A DNA stretch of 64,000 bases from Carallia brachiata (Eukaryota; Streptophyta; Magnoliopsida; Malpighiales; Rhizophoraceae). The translations under genes were made by a program, and so were the position numbers. Location of the stretch: the NCBI GenBank assembly GCA_021464245.1, contig JADCRB010000045.1, positions 768,468-832,467 of the forward strand, read 5' to 3'. Under the pieces are notes generated by a model that saw nothing but the letters and a program-made list of their open reading frames with translations, made no database searches and was not told the DNA's origin. Positions 23,800 through 36,583 of this stretch are shown one piece after another. Positions within the stretch are counted from its first letter, which is position 1. Each line of letters opens with the position of its first letter.

Positions 23800-26700
23800 A
23801 TGTCAGCCATGAAGGAGCCACTCATTTCAGGCGGCAGTGCGCTAGCTGAAAATAATGCATTGCTACAACAACAACAACAAGAACCATCCTACTGTTTCCG
23901 GCAGTTCCCGGAACCCGGTTGGATTTTCGATGAGTTGCCCAAGGCGACGGTGGTTTCGGTTTCGCGGGCCGATACCGGAGATATTAGCCCCATTCTTCTA
24001 TCCTACGACATTGGATTGGAGTACAAACAGGTTCATATGAGTATATACTTACGTATATATAACGTTTATCAAGAAAGTCAAAATTTTGCTCTTATAGGAT
24101 CAAAAATTTGAAGTGTTTTTTTTCCCTTTCTGGGGTTTTGACTAATCAACAAGATAGAGAACAGCTAATTTTATGTTTTATTAGTTTTTTTTTTTGGCAG
24201 ATTGGATTTGATTTTGAATTCTCAAATTGGGTTGGTTTTTTTTTTAAAACAAAAAAAAAAAATCTGATGTGTGAGTGTGATGATCAGTTATTGGTTGACT
24301 TTATAATCTGGAAATTGACAAGTGTTCAAACTTTTGTTTTCATGTTGTGTGAGTGTGATGATCTGTGCTTGTCCCTTTACAGTAAACTTTTATTCTGCAA
24401 AGAAATTAATTTTCTGAATTCATTACTATTTCTGTTGACAGTTCAAGTGGCAGTTGCATAAAAAAGCTTCACAAGTTCTTTACTTGCATTTTGCTTTGAA
24501 GAAACGGGCAATTATTGAGGAACTATGAGAAGCACGAGCAGGTTTGCCAGAATTGCATTATCACATCTGTTTCTTAATGACATTTCGACATCCTAACCAT
24601 TTAACCATCTCGAACTGGAGACCATTGTTTTCGTGTTTGATGTTGCATGATAAGCTTTGTAAATGTATTTCATTGATATAATGTGTATATGCATTAATTT
24701 CTGTGTAAATTGTTATTGGAAGGTGAAAGAATGGCTACAAAATTTAGGCATAGTGGATCATGTGGCAGTTATGCAAGATGCTGATGAGCCTGATGATGGG
24801 GCTCTTCCTGTAAATCAAGAAGAAAGTGCTAGAAACAGGTGATGACATACGATCCACAATTACATTTAGTGGGGGCCAGCATTGATTAAGATGATAATCT
24901 TTATATCGATATGATATTGGTTCTGAACCAGTGCTTTATTTGTGAAGATCTGTCCCATCCATCGCAGCTTTACCAATTCTTCGTCCATCATTAGGAGGGC
25001 AGCAGGCAATTTCAGACAAAGCCAAAGTGGCAATGCAGAATTACTTGAACCATTTCCTGGGAAACTTGGATATTGTGAACTCTCGAGAGGTGAGCGGAGA
25101 AACTTTCCGTTATGGAAATTTTTAATGATTCTCTTAATACTCAATATGGTTTTCAAGATATTTGGCTACTTGTGAACATTTTCTGATTATTCTCTTGTCC
25201 TTTTGACTTGTTGGTCTGGAACACAGGTTTGCAAATTTTTGGGGGTCTCTAAGTTGTCCTTTTCACGAGAGTATGGCACAAAGCTGACAGAAGGCTACGT
25301 AATGGTGAAGCACTTATCAGACATTTCCCTGAGTGATGATAGAATAGGATGTTTGCCATGCCTGTGGTTGGATTGTTGCAATGACAATTGGCAAGAGGTA
25401 GCTTCACGATTTTGCAAAGGAAACTTTACAATTATGTAGCCCCATATTTTCTTTCCATAAGCAGATCCAAAACCATTTGAAATGAATGAATCATACATTA
25501 CGATTTTGAATTGATTAGTTTTGAGGTCATTTAATACTGAACTGTCCGTCAGATTGGATTCTTTGACCTGAACAAACAAATTCTGCAGTTAGCATAACAG
25601 CAAATTAGTTATATGGGCTAATAGGGGCCTTTTTCCGTCAACCATTTAGCAGTCCTTGAAATTGTTATCCTGCTTCTGTGCATGCAGGTGTGGGCTGTTT
25701 TGAAACCTGGGTTTTTGGCCTTGTTGGAAGATCCTTTTGATGCTAAACTCTTAGATATTATTGTCTTTGATGTTCTCCCAACACAGAAGGGACTAAAGGA
25801 TCTCAAGTATCTTTAGCAGAGCAGACAAAGCAACGAAATCCTTTACGCTATTCTTTTAGAGTAAGATATTTTGTTTACTTGATTTCTGTATGGATGAGGA
25901 ATATTTATACTGGCCAGCGTCCTTTCATGCTTTCAGTTGTTAATGAAGTTTTTAGTAACACTTTAATGTGAACAGATCTCTGCTGGAAGTCGGAGTATAG
26001 AAATAAGAACTACAAGTAGTGATAAAGCTAAGGAATGGGTTGCTTCCATTAATGATGCTGGATTGAGGCCTATTGAGGGTTGGTGTCATCCTCACCGCTT
26101 TGGTTCTTTTGCTCCTTCAAGGGGTTTAAGTGAGGATGGAAGTGAAGCTCAGTGGTTTATAGATGGGCAAGCAGCATTTGAAGCAATCGCTTCTGCAATA
26201 GAAGATGCGAAATCAGAGGTTCAGTTACATCTGAAAGTGACCATTTGAAATAAGACTGGACATTCATTGTGAGACTCGCTGATCAAAAAATACTTGCAGA
26301 TATTTATTACTGGCTGGTGGCTTTGCCCTGAATTGTACCTAAGACGCCCTTTCCAGAGTCATGCAGCCTCCCGGCTTGATTCATTGCTAGCAACTAAAGC
26401 TAAGCAAGGGGTTCAGGTGTGTGTACAGATACATGTAGGCTCTGATTTTGGTTGTCTTGATGTTATCCGAACTTCTGCCTCTTGAATTGCCTTTTATATT
26501 TGTTATTAATTATTATTCTCACAAAATTTATGAAAAGGTCCTCAAGATGTGGCCTTTTTCTCATTGTAAGTCAATGTATCTTCACATAATTGAAGTGAAT
26601 TAGACATTGCAAACCCTTCAAGCCTATGGAATTTGCACCCGTTTTAGTGGTTTCAACTCCTGAACATCAACATTAGAAGTAACCAGTAGTTCACTAAAAG

Positions 26701-29700
26701 TGTCTTAGCTGTGTCTATAATGGAACTACTCAAATAAATTTTCCAGAAGTTCCTCAATAAGATAATATACGACCCTTTATAAGATGCACGCTGCGAAGCA
26801 TTTTGTTTTGGCAGTTTCTTAGTGAGTTTTCTTTGGCTCATTATTCCCTTGGTATTGTGGTCCCAAGATGTAGAGGTTTAACTTCTATGTTGAATGAATG
26901 TGCAGATTTATATTCTTCTCTACAAGGAGGTTGCTATTGCTTTAAAAATTAACAGTATGTACAGTAAGAAAAGGCTCAGTAGCATTCATGAAAATGTGAA
27001 AGTCCTCCGCCATCCTAATCATTTCTCAACAGGAGTCTATTTATGGTATGTAGCTTGTTTAGCAGGCTAAACTTTTTCAACTGCTTCATTGATATCATAT
27101 TGGCTATGGCTTTCATCCATATTAGGCCTATCCTCCGATTTGATTTTTCTTATTTCTCTGTTTTTTTTTTCTACAGGTCACACCATGAAAAAATTGTGCT
27201 TGTTGACCACAATATTTGCTTTATTGGAGGACTAGATCTATGCTTTGGCCGTTTTGATACCATGGAGCACAAGATTGGCGATTGTCCTCCTCATAAGTGG
27301 CCTGGGAAGGACTACTATAACCCAAGGTCTTAATCTATCTTCTGTTGCAAAATAACCTGAAAGAACAGTATGTGACATACCTTTTTTGTGCCTTCGTCAA
27401 TGAGTTAACATAAAATCGATTCAGCAGCTATTTGCCTATTGTATGAATATTGAAATAGCCTGACAAGCAAATGATCTAAATACCACATTTTTGTTTGGCT
27501 AGAGAATCTGAACCAAATTCCTGGGAGGATTCAATGAAAGATGAGTTGGACCGTGGAAAGTATCCTCGTATGCCATGGCATGATGTCCATTGTGCTCTCT
27601 GGGGACCACCTTGTCGTGACATTGCAAGGCACTTTGTTCAACGTTGGAATCATGCTAAGGTTATTTTCCATCACCTTTACCTTGTTGTAGAGGTTTTATT
27701 CTCCTCTGTCAAGATTTTTGTTTCTGATATAGCTGACTTCTTAGATAACCAAAGCTCCACATGAGGAGACGATTCCACTTCTAATGCCTCACCACCACAT
27801 GGTGCTACCTCATTATATGGGAAGAAGTGAAAACATTAACATTGAAGACAAGAATACAGAAGAGAATCCGAAAGAACTCAGCAGACAATATTCTCTTTCC
27901 TCACTATCCCCATTGCAAGATATCCCATTGCTTTTGCCTCCAGAAGCAAATGCCAATATTGCACACAATTTAGATCAAAAGATAGACGAGGAGAATAATA
28001 ACATTGATCAGACACTTGGGGGAGATATTTCATTCTCCCTCCCGAATCCCGGAGTTGAAAATTTGGTTCCAGATAGACCAGCAAAAGATGCTTTTGATGA
28101 GCTTGATCCCATGGATCTTGACAGTAAAACGCAGACATCAGATGAATGGTCGGGAGCATCAGAGGATGACAATCAGGATGTTTCTGCTGGTGAACATGAT
28201 CAAGTTGGGCCACGTACTTCATGTCATTGTCAGGTTGGATTATGCATTTTATTTGGGCTATAATTCCATGATGATCAATTAATGTCAATTCTTCACCCTT
28301 AACATATCATTTGCTGCCATTATGGTCAAACCTCTGACGGACAGGTTATCAGAAGTGTCAGTCAATGGTCTGCTGGAGTGAGCCAAAATGAAGAAAGCAT
28401 CCACAATGCCTACTGCTCATTGATTGAGAATGCAGAACACTTCGTCTACATAGAGGTAATTTCATGAAGCTGCAATTTTGACTTTTATTTTCCCGAAGTA
28501 ATTATGGTAAGATTCACCTATGTATATGTTAATCAAGAACTGGATCTTTGAATTTGAAGTTAAGGTCAAGTTTTCTACATGGTTGAGTCTAAGGTCAAGC
28601 TGCTGATAGTTTGTCTCGCTGCATTTTTCCAGAATCAATTTTTCATATCAGGTCTTTATGGAGATGAAATAATACAGAACCGTGTCTTGGATGCATTATA
28701 CAAGAGAATTCTGCAAGCGCACAAAGAAAAGAAACCTTTCCGGGTGTTCGTTGTCATACCACTCTTACCAGGCTTTCAGGTACCAGCTTTTTTTATGAGG
28801 TACTTATAGGCTACACTGCTTTTTTGTTGTGTGCTGATCTTCCATCGTCAGGGAGGCGTGGATGATGGTGGTGCAGCTACTGTGAGAGCCATCATTCATT
28901 GGCAGTATCGGACAATTGCCAGAGAAAAAACTTCAATTTTATCTAATCTGAAAGCATTTATTGGCCCCAAAGCACAGGATTACATATCTTTCTGTGGTCT
29001 AAGGACATATGGTAGACTTTTTGAAGGTGGTCCTATAACCACAAGTCAGGTACCATCTTGTATTGTCTTTCGCCTTTTACTAGCTTTTGTTGCATGGGAA
29101 AGTTTTGGATTATTTATAAGAAAAAAAAAAGGTAAAGTAAATATTATCTTTTTCCAGTTAGCATTTCTGCTTGCATTGAAGCTTCTTTCTTTGACCAAAC
29201 GTTCCTTTTCTTCTACTAGTATCAAGAGCTTTTGTGCCAATCAATTTTTGATATATTCGTCATTGTCTTTCAGATTTATGTGCATAGCAAGTTGATGATA
29301 GTGGATGATCGTATCGCCTTAATTGGATCATCTAATATAAATGATAGAAGTTTGCTTGGATCAAGAGACTCCGAGGTAATATATCATTCTGTGTTTTCTC
29401 CCCTATATGACATATTCGCCGATCAATATCCGAATGTATATAAGAATATCAGATGTCAAAATGGAGTCACATCTTGTCATGCCTTCTAACATTGCTGTTT
29501 CAGATTGGGGTAATCATTGAAGATAAGGAGTTTATTGAATCAACCATGAATGGAGAGCCTTGGAAAGCCGGAAAGTTTGCATATAGTTTGCGATGCTCTT
29601 TATGGTCAGAGCATCTGGGTCTTCCCGCAGAAGAGGTGAATAGCAGTTTGGTTGATCAACACAAATATCTATAGAGCTTCCTCATATATAAAATGCATCA

Positions 29701-30452
29701 AACTGAAGAAGATTCCTTTGAGTCTTGCTAATGAGTACCTTTACATCTTCAGTGTCTTCAGTCATCATGGATTTTTACAATCATTACTAACAACCATAAA
29801 ATCTTATTTTATTCAGATCAATAAAATCAGTGATCCTGTAGCAGAGACAACATATAAAGATTTGTGGTTGGCAACAGCAAAGGTGAGATTACATCATTAT
29901 TTCTCACATTAGTGTATCTTCTCCATTTTGTTTTAGAATGTTGGTCACTTCCATTTGTGCAAGTGTGTATGTATACACCAATCTTGCATATTGTTGTTCT
30001 TTTAAGTACTTTCTTTGCTTTTATGTTCCATAATTGCCAAGTCCTATGATATTTAACAGGAAAATACAATGATTTATCAAGATGTCTTTGCTTGTCTTCC
30101 GAATGATCTTATATTCGAGGTAAGTTGAAACACACCTGTCTCATCTTCATTCCTGCTTATTTTATGCTCATAAATTGATGGTTTACATATGTGTCCATTG
30201 CAGATCTGCTCTCCGACAAACCATGAACCATTGGAAGGAGAAACTTGGTCATACTACCATTGATCTAGGAATAGCTCCAGGGAAGCTGGAATCTCTGACA
30301 ATGGAGAAACCAAGTTGGTAGACCCAGTGGAAAGATTAAAATCAGTAAGGGGGCATCTTGTTTCCTTTCCCCTGGAGTTTATGTGTCAAGAAGATTTGAG
30401 ACCACTATTCATTGAGAGCGAGTTTTATGCATCTCCTCAAGTATTCCATTAG
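23800..30452 (+). CDS. Phospholipase D zeta (PX-PH-PLD type), with four frame lesions
   Basis: PLD zeta hydrolyses phosphatidylcholine to phosphatidic acid at membranes and works in phosphate-starvation and auxin or vesicle-traffic responses. Twenty exons: 23800-24030, 24442-24541, 24723-24838, 24948-25089, 25227-25397, 25688-25860, 25976-26218, 26300-26416, 26906-27045, 27177-27326, 27503-27659, 27745-28233, 28345-28455, 28633-28779, 28852-29049, 29274-29375, 29504-29635, 29817-29882, 30060-30119, 30204-30452. PX region: [14 protein letters not shown] to [32 protein letters not shown]. Both catalytic HKD motifs are intact (HHEKIVLVD, exon 10; [10 protein letters not shown], exon 16). Length without the lesions would be near 1,099 residues, the family norm. 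Losses of 2, 1, 2 and 1 bases near 24524, 25784, 30113 and 30294 break the frame, the first giving an early TGA. Every splice site is intact, so either a very recent pseudogene or a sequence-consensus problem. Confidence 0.9.
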
Positions 30453-31572
30453 TTAAGTGCATTCCTCAGAGGCTGAGTTTATGGAAGCTGTACATATGGT
30501 TACTACTCTGCCGGTCTAATTGATGCACAACCCCTGAAGTTCATGGGAAGAGAAGAGAGAAGAAAAGAAATCAGCACATTTTCGAGGGGAAGAGAGGAGA
30601 AAGTGACAACAAAGGACTAACACTAACAGCATATTGAAGAAACTAACATTGTAGTAGGATAGGTTAAGTAGGGTTATTCATTGCCACATTGGCTTTGATC
30701 TATGCTTGTTTGTACAGTAATTGATTGCTCAAGAAAAATAAGAAAAAGAAGATGCAAAAGCTAAAGCCCCAAAAAGAATGGGCTAAAAGAATAAATATAG
30801 CTGGCAGATGGCTGTTATTGGGATTGATTAGCAACATAAAGTTTACGACTATATGTGTGAACCCCCAAAACTGTACAAAAATCTGACATTATAATAAAAA
30901 CTAATATTTCAGATGCAGCCTGTTTTATCTAATAAGTCTCGGGGGTTTTTTTATTTTTATTTTTTCATTACATCAATTTGTGTTATTTCATAGGCAATAT
31001 GCCATAAGCTATACAAAAATTTGATTGTTTTTAGCAATTATAAGTAAAACGTCTAATGTGAAAATAACTAATGAATACAATGACATAAATTTGTCGATGA
31101 AGTAGTTTCATCACTGTTCCAGACCATATTTTGGAAGCAAGAAGAAGAAGATTGACAGAGCAAGGTCTGCTTAAGTTAGAGCAGCAGCAAAATTTTCTTG
31201 TTGATTTAGTTTCATTGTAATGTTTAGTTAAGATGTAACGAGTTATTTGTAGATATGACAAGAGGATTAGTCATTTTGTAAAAACCGAATTACCAAATCT
31301 GTTAGTGGGAGTAGGTGGGAAATCTCCTTCCTTAAGCAACTTATGCAAGTTAGCTTAAGAGTATGGAAGACGTGCTTGTAATCATGCTCATTTCCCTGTA
31401 TTAGAGTACAAAACTCCCATAAAAGGAATGAATATCAAAGAAAATCTTATGTCCTGGAAATTAGAAAAGCATACCTGAGAGTGTTCTTTCTTCTCCCTTC
31501 TTTCTTTCTGTTTTTGATTCTGCAACTTTGAGGAATCAAAATTATTCCTGCATAAGATGAACATCTAACTGA
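30453..31572. other. 3' flank of PLD zeta and convergent spacer
   Basis: The first ~450 bp are probably the PLD zeta 3' untranslated region (AATAAAA-type signals near 30890). The rest separates it tail to tail from the kinesin remnant on the other strand. The 31270-31480 stretch (CCTGTATTAGAGTAC, then CCCATAAAAGGAATGAATATC) has the look of an LTR with a promoter, but I could not find its ends. Confidence 0.4.
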
Positions 31573-32997
31573 TCAACTGGGGTAAATCTGTCCGTTGGAA
31601 GCCCAGATACGGAATGTGCAGATGGCAAAATGACCTGTTCCCGATACTTCACTGAATTCTTGAAGCCTACGAATCAATAATGATGATAGCTGTAAAATTT
31701 TAAGCATCTTGGGTCGATTCTTTTTTAGTAAACAACGCAAAGTTACCTCCTGAGCTGTTCCAAAAGCCGTATATTCTCCAATGCAAACCATGTGACTTCA
31801 GGATTTTTGTCCACTTTAGATTGAAGCAACTGAATCTCTTCACATACTGTTGTATTCTCTTCTAGCAAATAAGTCTCTAATGGTAATGTGCAAACTAACA
31901 AGTGATTCCATTTTTTGAATCTTGTCTTCTTGAAATCTAAGCATCATTTTGGTGCTTCTGTCTTCCTCTCTTTGACGAACCTGAAACACAGTTAGTGTGT
32001 AAATAATTGAGCTGACATTTGAGAAGGCAAAACCAACACAAATATAAATATGTGGACAAACGATACCAAATAGTTCAATTGCTTGTAATCAGCCTCGAGT
32101 TTTTCGATAGAAGTTTCTGTCATCTGGTCTCTTCTCAATGCACCAGCAAGTGTTGTCTCCAAAGATTTTAGCCGTTTCAGAATTACTTTGGGCCGTATTT
32201 CTATTGGGGAAATTTAGTTATTCTATTCAGATCATTTTAGTATAACATAGCAGTTTCAGAATAGGAAATGTCTCTAGGAGCATAAACAAATAAAGAACGC
32301 AGGGGATTTTACTTTGGCAGGCTGTTAGTGAGTTAAATAATGTCAGTTTGCCGTGTCAATTTAAAACCAACCACAATCCCAGATCACCTTTGATTTCATT
32401 TTCATATGGTGCTACTACATTATGTAATCTGGGATGTTATAGTTTACCTCTTTAATAGACATTCTAACAATGCCTTTGGATTCAAATTCCAGCAAATAAT
32501 GTCCTTGGTATTCCAGCAAATCTGCACACATTCTGGCTTTTAAGAATCGAAACCTCCTCCATATCAAAGATAGTCCAAATACTTTGGTCAAAAGTTGCTC
32601 TGCATTCTTAAACTACTGTGAAGAAATGATGAGTTTTGGTACCAAACCTTCAGCAACTGTATCGGATGCTGCCTCCCAATGACATCTCCACTGGAGTCCT
32701 CATTAACGTTAGATATACATTAAAAATATTTTGCATTAGTAAAACTGATAATGACTCAAATGACATCAACAAGCAGTTTGCTAAATTTCAAAATTAGCTT
32801 ACATTGTTCTGGTAAATTTTGCTTGCTAAGCGAACTTTAGAGTATGCAGTATTTCAGCTGCACAGCTGCATAAGATATAGTTGGAGGAAATAAAAGTTCC
32901 TTTTGTCATGCTGAAAAGATTGCCAAGTGGAAATGCTAGCAGAGGAATCATAAGTCCAAAAACCAACCAGATGGAAGAGCTGACATAGGCTATGATT

Positions 32998-33350
32998 TTT
33001 TTTTTTGGAGTTACCACAAAGTGAATCTTGCGTTACATTTGGCACCAAGTTCATCATGACGGAAAAACAATGTAACAATGAACAGAAAGAATTGAGTCAA
33101 TCTTGAATCCCTGTAGGGAACGTGCCTTGGCTTTTCCCATGTGCCACACCCACTAGAATCATAATTACATTTTTGCAAACAACAATGTGGACCCATTATT
33201 TGCTAAAGTACAGGTAGAAAATGGATCAGGACACAAAAACAAAAAAAGATAGGTAGTCTCAGCTCAAATTCAATGACAAATGCTGTACCCTAATGCAGAC
33301 AATGATTTGTTACTGTAGGCAGCTTCTTTAAATGCTCACCCTCAGCACCC
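32998..33350. repeat. Duplicated segment inside the kinesin remnant, copy A
   Basis: Aligns over its length with 33808-34175. Shared words include CTTGAATCCCTGTA, GTGCCACA.CCACTA, AATCATAATT, AGGTAGAAAATG, AGTCTCAGC and GCAGACAATGATTTGTT. It covers one small motor exon and its flanking introns. Confidence 0.8.
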
Positions 33351-33807
33351 GAGCTTTTCTGCCTGTAGAGCTTACACAACATATCATGTTAAGAGAATGG
33401 ATGTAGTCCAACAAAATCTTAAACCAACTTGCTTACCTTAATGATCCCGCAAGGTCAACAAGATTTAATCTTGCAAACCTTAGGTTAGTTGCAGAATCCT
33501 TCTCACACCTGCTCTCAATCACACATGCAAAGGCACTGCGAGCGACTGCTCTCTCTGTTCACGTTTGTTGTTGCAAACTTTCTATTTAAAGATCCCTGCA
33601 GATAGCAAATTAAAGCATAATTGAAGTATGCAATGCTAAGAGGTGGGAGAGGTGATAGAAAAAGAGAGTTAGAGAGAAGCCAAGTGACCTGAGTTAAAAG
33701 TTTTAGTATATTGTTCACACTTTGAACTTCAAAGTCTATATAGACACCGTTCTTGACATCCCCCTGCAACAACAAATAGAGAACAGAAGATATACTAGAT
33801 CATTGTC

Positions 33808-34175
33808 TTTTGATTTACCACCAAATGAATCCGGCATTACATTTGTTACAAATTTCACCATGATGGAAGAACAACATAATAATGACTAGAAAGGATGGAG
33901 TCAGAAGCAACCTGAAGAAGCAAGTCAGTCTTGAATCCCTGTAAGGAACATGCCTTGACTTTTCCAATGTGCCACATCCACTAAAATCATAATTTTATTT
34001 CTGCAAACCACAATGCGGATCCATTAGGTGCTGAAAGTAAAGGTAGAAAATGAATCAAGACACAGAAATAGAAAAAGATAAGTAGTCTCAGCCCATATTT
34101 GATGACAACTAATGTTTCCTAATGCAGACAATGATTTGTTGCCGTTGGAAGCTTCTTTAAACACTCATCCTCAGC
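33808..34175. repeat. Duplicated segment inside the kinesin remnant, copy B
   Basis: Second copy of 32998-33350, about 810 bp away in direct orientation. It is followed at 34185-34275 by a version of the GVYVEN exon that also exists at 33690-33765, so the duplicated block was larger than this well-matching core. Confidence 0.8.
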
Positions 34176-34739
34176 ACTTGAGCTGGTTTAAAAGTTTAAG
34201 TGTATTGTTCACGCTTCGAACTTCAAATTCTGAAATGTTTTCTACATAGACACCCTGCTCAACATCCTCCCACAAACTACTAATAGAGAACATAACATAT
34301 ACGAGAAATATCCAAAAATTCCAAAACTGTTTTGCTTGGAAAAAGAATCAACTTGCAAGTAAATTTGACGATGAGGGATCAAGGAGATTTGTTATTTGCT
34401 CGTTGTAAATCTCTAAGGCACTTGCAATTGTATGCTAGTTTTTCAACTGTCAGGCTTTCCTCTTCCTGCAATGAGAAAGGGGTAGGTAAACATGTACAAT
34501 CTATTAAACAATGTTGAAGAAGTCATAGACAAGACATGTATATATTAGGGGGAAAAAAAAAAACCATTTGCAAGTTCAGGACATAAATGGGAAGAGGTGT
34601 GGAGTTTACAGCTTGGATCTGTGCAAACAAAAACTCAAATATGCATGGTATCATTCCATGAGGCAGATTGCACTTGATTTGTCAATCATCCATCTCGCCC
34701 AGCAGTGTGTAGGTCTTGCCACTTCTTGTCTGCAAAAGG

Positions 34740-35720
34740 AGATTTAAGAGAATAATGGGAAATACAACAAGGATGACAAGTTATACTTGCACGGATACAT
34801 GCCTGGATCATTAGAAAACATTAAAAATTTATACTTCCACGACTGTAATCTGTTAATGTGCATTTTACCACTAGTAGCAATTACTGAAAACTAAATGGAA
34901 AAGGTTGAGATTGATACTAAGATAGGGTGAAAAAGACATTATGCTTCGCTTATATACATATAGAAAGAAGAAGGGAACATTTTATGTCAGCCTCCAAACA
35001 TTTATCATGTTGAATTTTTCTGCACTCAGATAAAACATGAAAAACCATCCACATGGAAAGAATGGTCACCATTATGCTTGGATCCAGTACTAACACAAGT
35101 CCAAAGCATGATTTTTAATGTAATTCGAATATGGCAATTCTTCAATGGTGTCCAATTTCTATGTCATGCCATCGTTTCCTGAAACATGCTACCTCGCCTA
35201 ACTTGGAAGTTGCTCCTTCCTACTAAGAAACTATATGTATGGAAACATATACCTTTTGCTAAAGGCTTTTTTACAACCTACATATCACCTGACTGTACGA
35301 AAACATGCCAACTATTGTAGCCAAACCTGCAGCTAAAAAGTGTTTCCTGCATATATTATAAACCTGATGAGTTGCATAACTCATGGAAATGCATGATGGA
35401 TATAATCAACTATCTTCTTCTCAATAATCATACTCAGTTTACTGTTTCACATGCTCATGGTCAAATGTGAAGGGAGTTTCTGGCTGCCTAATCCAACCGA
35501 TACTCTAGGCACTTTCTTGCTTCAAGCACCATCTATGCCTATGGATAGTCCTTTCCATATTGTTAAGAGGAAACACACGGATCGATAAATTCAACAAGAA
35601 AAAAACATTGATTATCTCATTTTTACATCGTCATTACTAACTATATCATCAATTAAGTTTTAGCCTAATACACAAGCCAAGAAAGAAAGTTGCCAAAAAT
35701 TTTTTTGAAAGAAAAAAGAA
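34740..35720. other. Intron-like stretch of the kinesin remnant
   Basis: No exon recognised. In a normal KIN-12 gene one or two motor exons would lie here, between DPSFWMDH and the P-loop, and they are missing or unrecognisable. 35080-35330 is less AT-rich and might be an inserted element, but nothing identifies it. Confidence 0.35.
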
Positions 35721-35939
35721 GTACCTTTACACGGTGATCCATCCAAAACGATGGATCGTCTTTGAGATCAAAATGAGGCACTTCAATGGTACTAACAGCC
35801 GTGGTACTAGGCACATCCGAAACTGGAACCCCTATATACAATGCAGCAAAGTTCCCCACTTGACAGCCTCTACTGTCCCCATCAATCTTGCTCCTTTACC
35901 CTGAACTTGGAGGCTTAGAAACGCTCTTGGTCAGCGTGC

Positions 35940-36080
35940 TTTGCGTGAAATTGCACTCATAATAACCCAAAGTAGCCATCCCCAGTTTGACCCCGCAGGC
36001 AAGTCTCTGGGATTCACCGATAAAATCGTTGTGCTTGCTGGAATTCAGCCGTATGAACTTCAAATCTCTCAGCATTCTAC
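35940..36080 (-). pseudogene. KIN-12 first-exon copy a
   Basis: Minus strand: MLRDLKFIRLNSSKHNDFI, then a shifted VNPRDLP. This is the basic N-terminus typical of this KIN-12 group. It is the copy nearest the N-terminal motor exon at 35725-35880 and is out of frame with it. Confidence 0.6.
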
Positions 36081-36116
36081 CGCCAACAGAAACAAGAACA
36101 AAAAAGAAAAAAAGAA

Positions 36117-36583
36117 AACCAAAAGCAAGATTAAAGAATTTGACAGAATTTAATCATCTGGGTTTCGAAATTGAGTACAATTGATAGGGTTAGGAATTAA
36201 ACTTAACTTAATTTGATTCTTGGATAGTGTTCAATGGAGGCACCCGCCAGCGAGTCTTTAGGGTTCAGCGAAGATTCTCGATTTGATCTTTGTGCTTCCT
36301 GGAATTCCGTCCTCTGGAACTTCGAATCTTTTTGGCACTCTGAAGCCAAAAAAGAATAAAAAAACGGAAAAAAAAGAAAGAAAGAAACGCAAAGCAAGAT
36401 TCAAGAATCTACCAAGAAAAAAAAAACAAATCTGGAGATTCAATATACAAATCGATGTACCGGAATTGAAGAAGAGACTCTGCAGATTTCCGGTCACCGA
36501 AGCGCGCGCTAACTGAAAGAGATAGAGAGAGCGAACTAAAAGATTACCAGAAACTGGGATTGGAAGAAAAGAGATTCTTGATT
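36117..36583. repeat. 5'-end duplication of the kinesin locus, unit I (left part)
   Basis: Closely matches 39457-39900 and 40078-40110. Shared landmarks are AAGATTAAAGAATTT, GAGTACAATTGATAGGGTTAG, ATACAAATCGA.GTACC, GGTCACCGAAGCGCG and AGATTACCAGAAACTGG. The unit is split by the copia insertion and continues at 39315 (AAACTCTGTTTAAAAATCAA). Confidence 0.8.
36205..36345 (-). pseudogene. KIN-12 first-exon copy b
   Basis: Minus strand: FKFQRT, RNSRKHKDQIENLR and LNPKDSLAG in three frames, equivalent to copies a and c. Its upstream flank (36360-36583) is duplicated upstream of copy c, with a copia element inserted between. Confidence 0.6.

Larger units (their letters stand above)
31573..35880 (-). 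pseudogene. KIN-12 class kinesin remnant (motor, neck and start of stalk)
   Basis: Minus-strand pieces follow kinesin order. N-terminal exon about 35880-35725 (VPHFDLKDDPSFWMDHRVK). P-loop exon 34729-34606 (SGKTYTLLGE). A motor piece about 34460-34350 (EIYNEQITNLLDPSSSN). 34275-34185 (GVYVENISEFEV). 33765-33690. About 33600-33437 (NRESSRS, then LRFARLNLVDLAGS: switch I and II). 33355-33280 (KSSGAEGE). About 33130-32820 (VPYRDSRLT, TLKFA). Neck 32700-32640 (SSGDVIGRQHPIQLL). Stalk 32210-32090 and 31980-31580 (MMLRFQEDKIQKMESL, KVDKNPEVTWFALENIRLL). KIN-12 motors (POK/PAKRP1 relatives) orient the phragmoplast in dividing cells. It cannot work: a P-loop residue is changed (TRSGKT for the usual TGSGKT), there are in-frame stops near 34683 and 32827, several frameshifts, and the long stalk is missing. 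Confidence 0.85.

Noticed and set aside
31270..31480. Possible solo LTR beside the PLD zeta 3' end
   Set aside because: Promoter-like and tail-like words are present, but no TG..CA ends and no target duplication could be placed.
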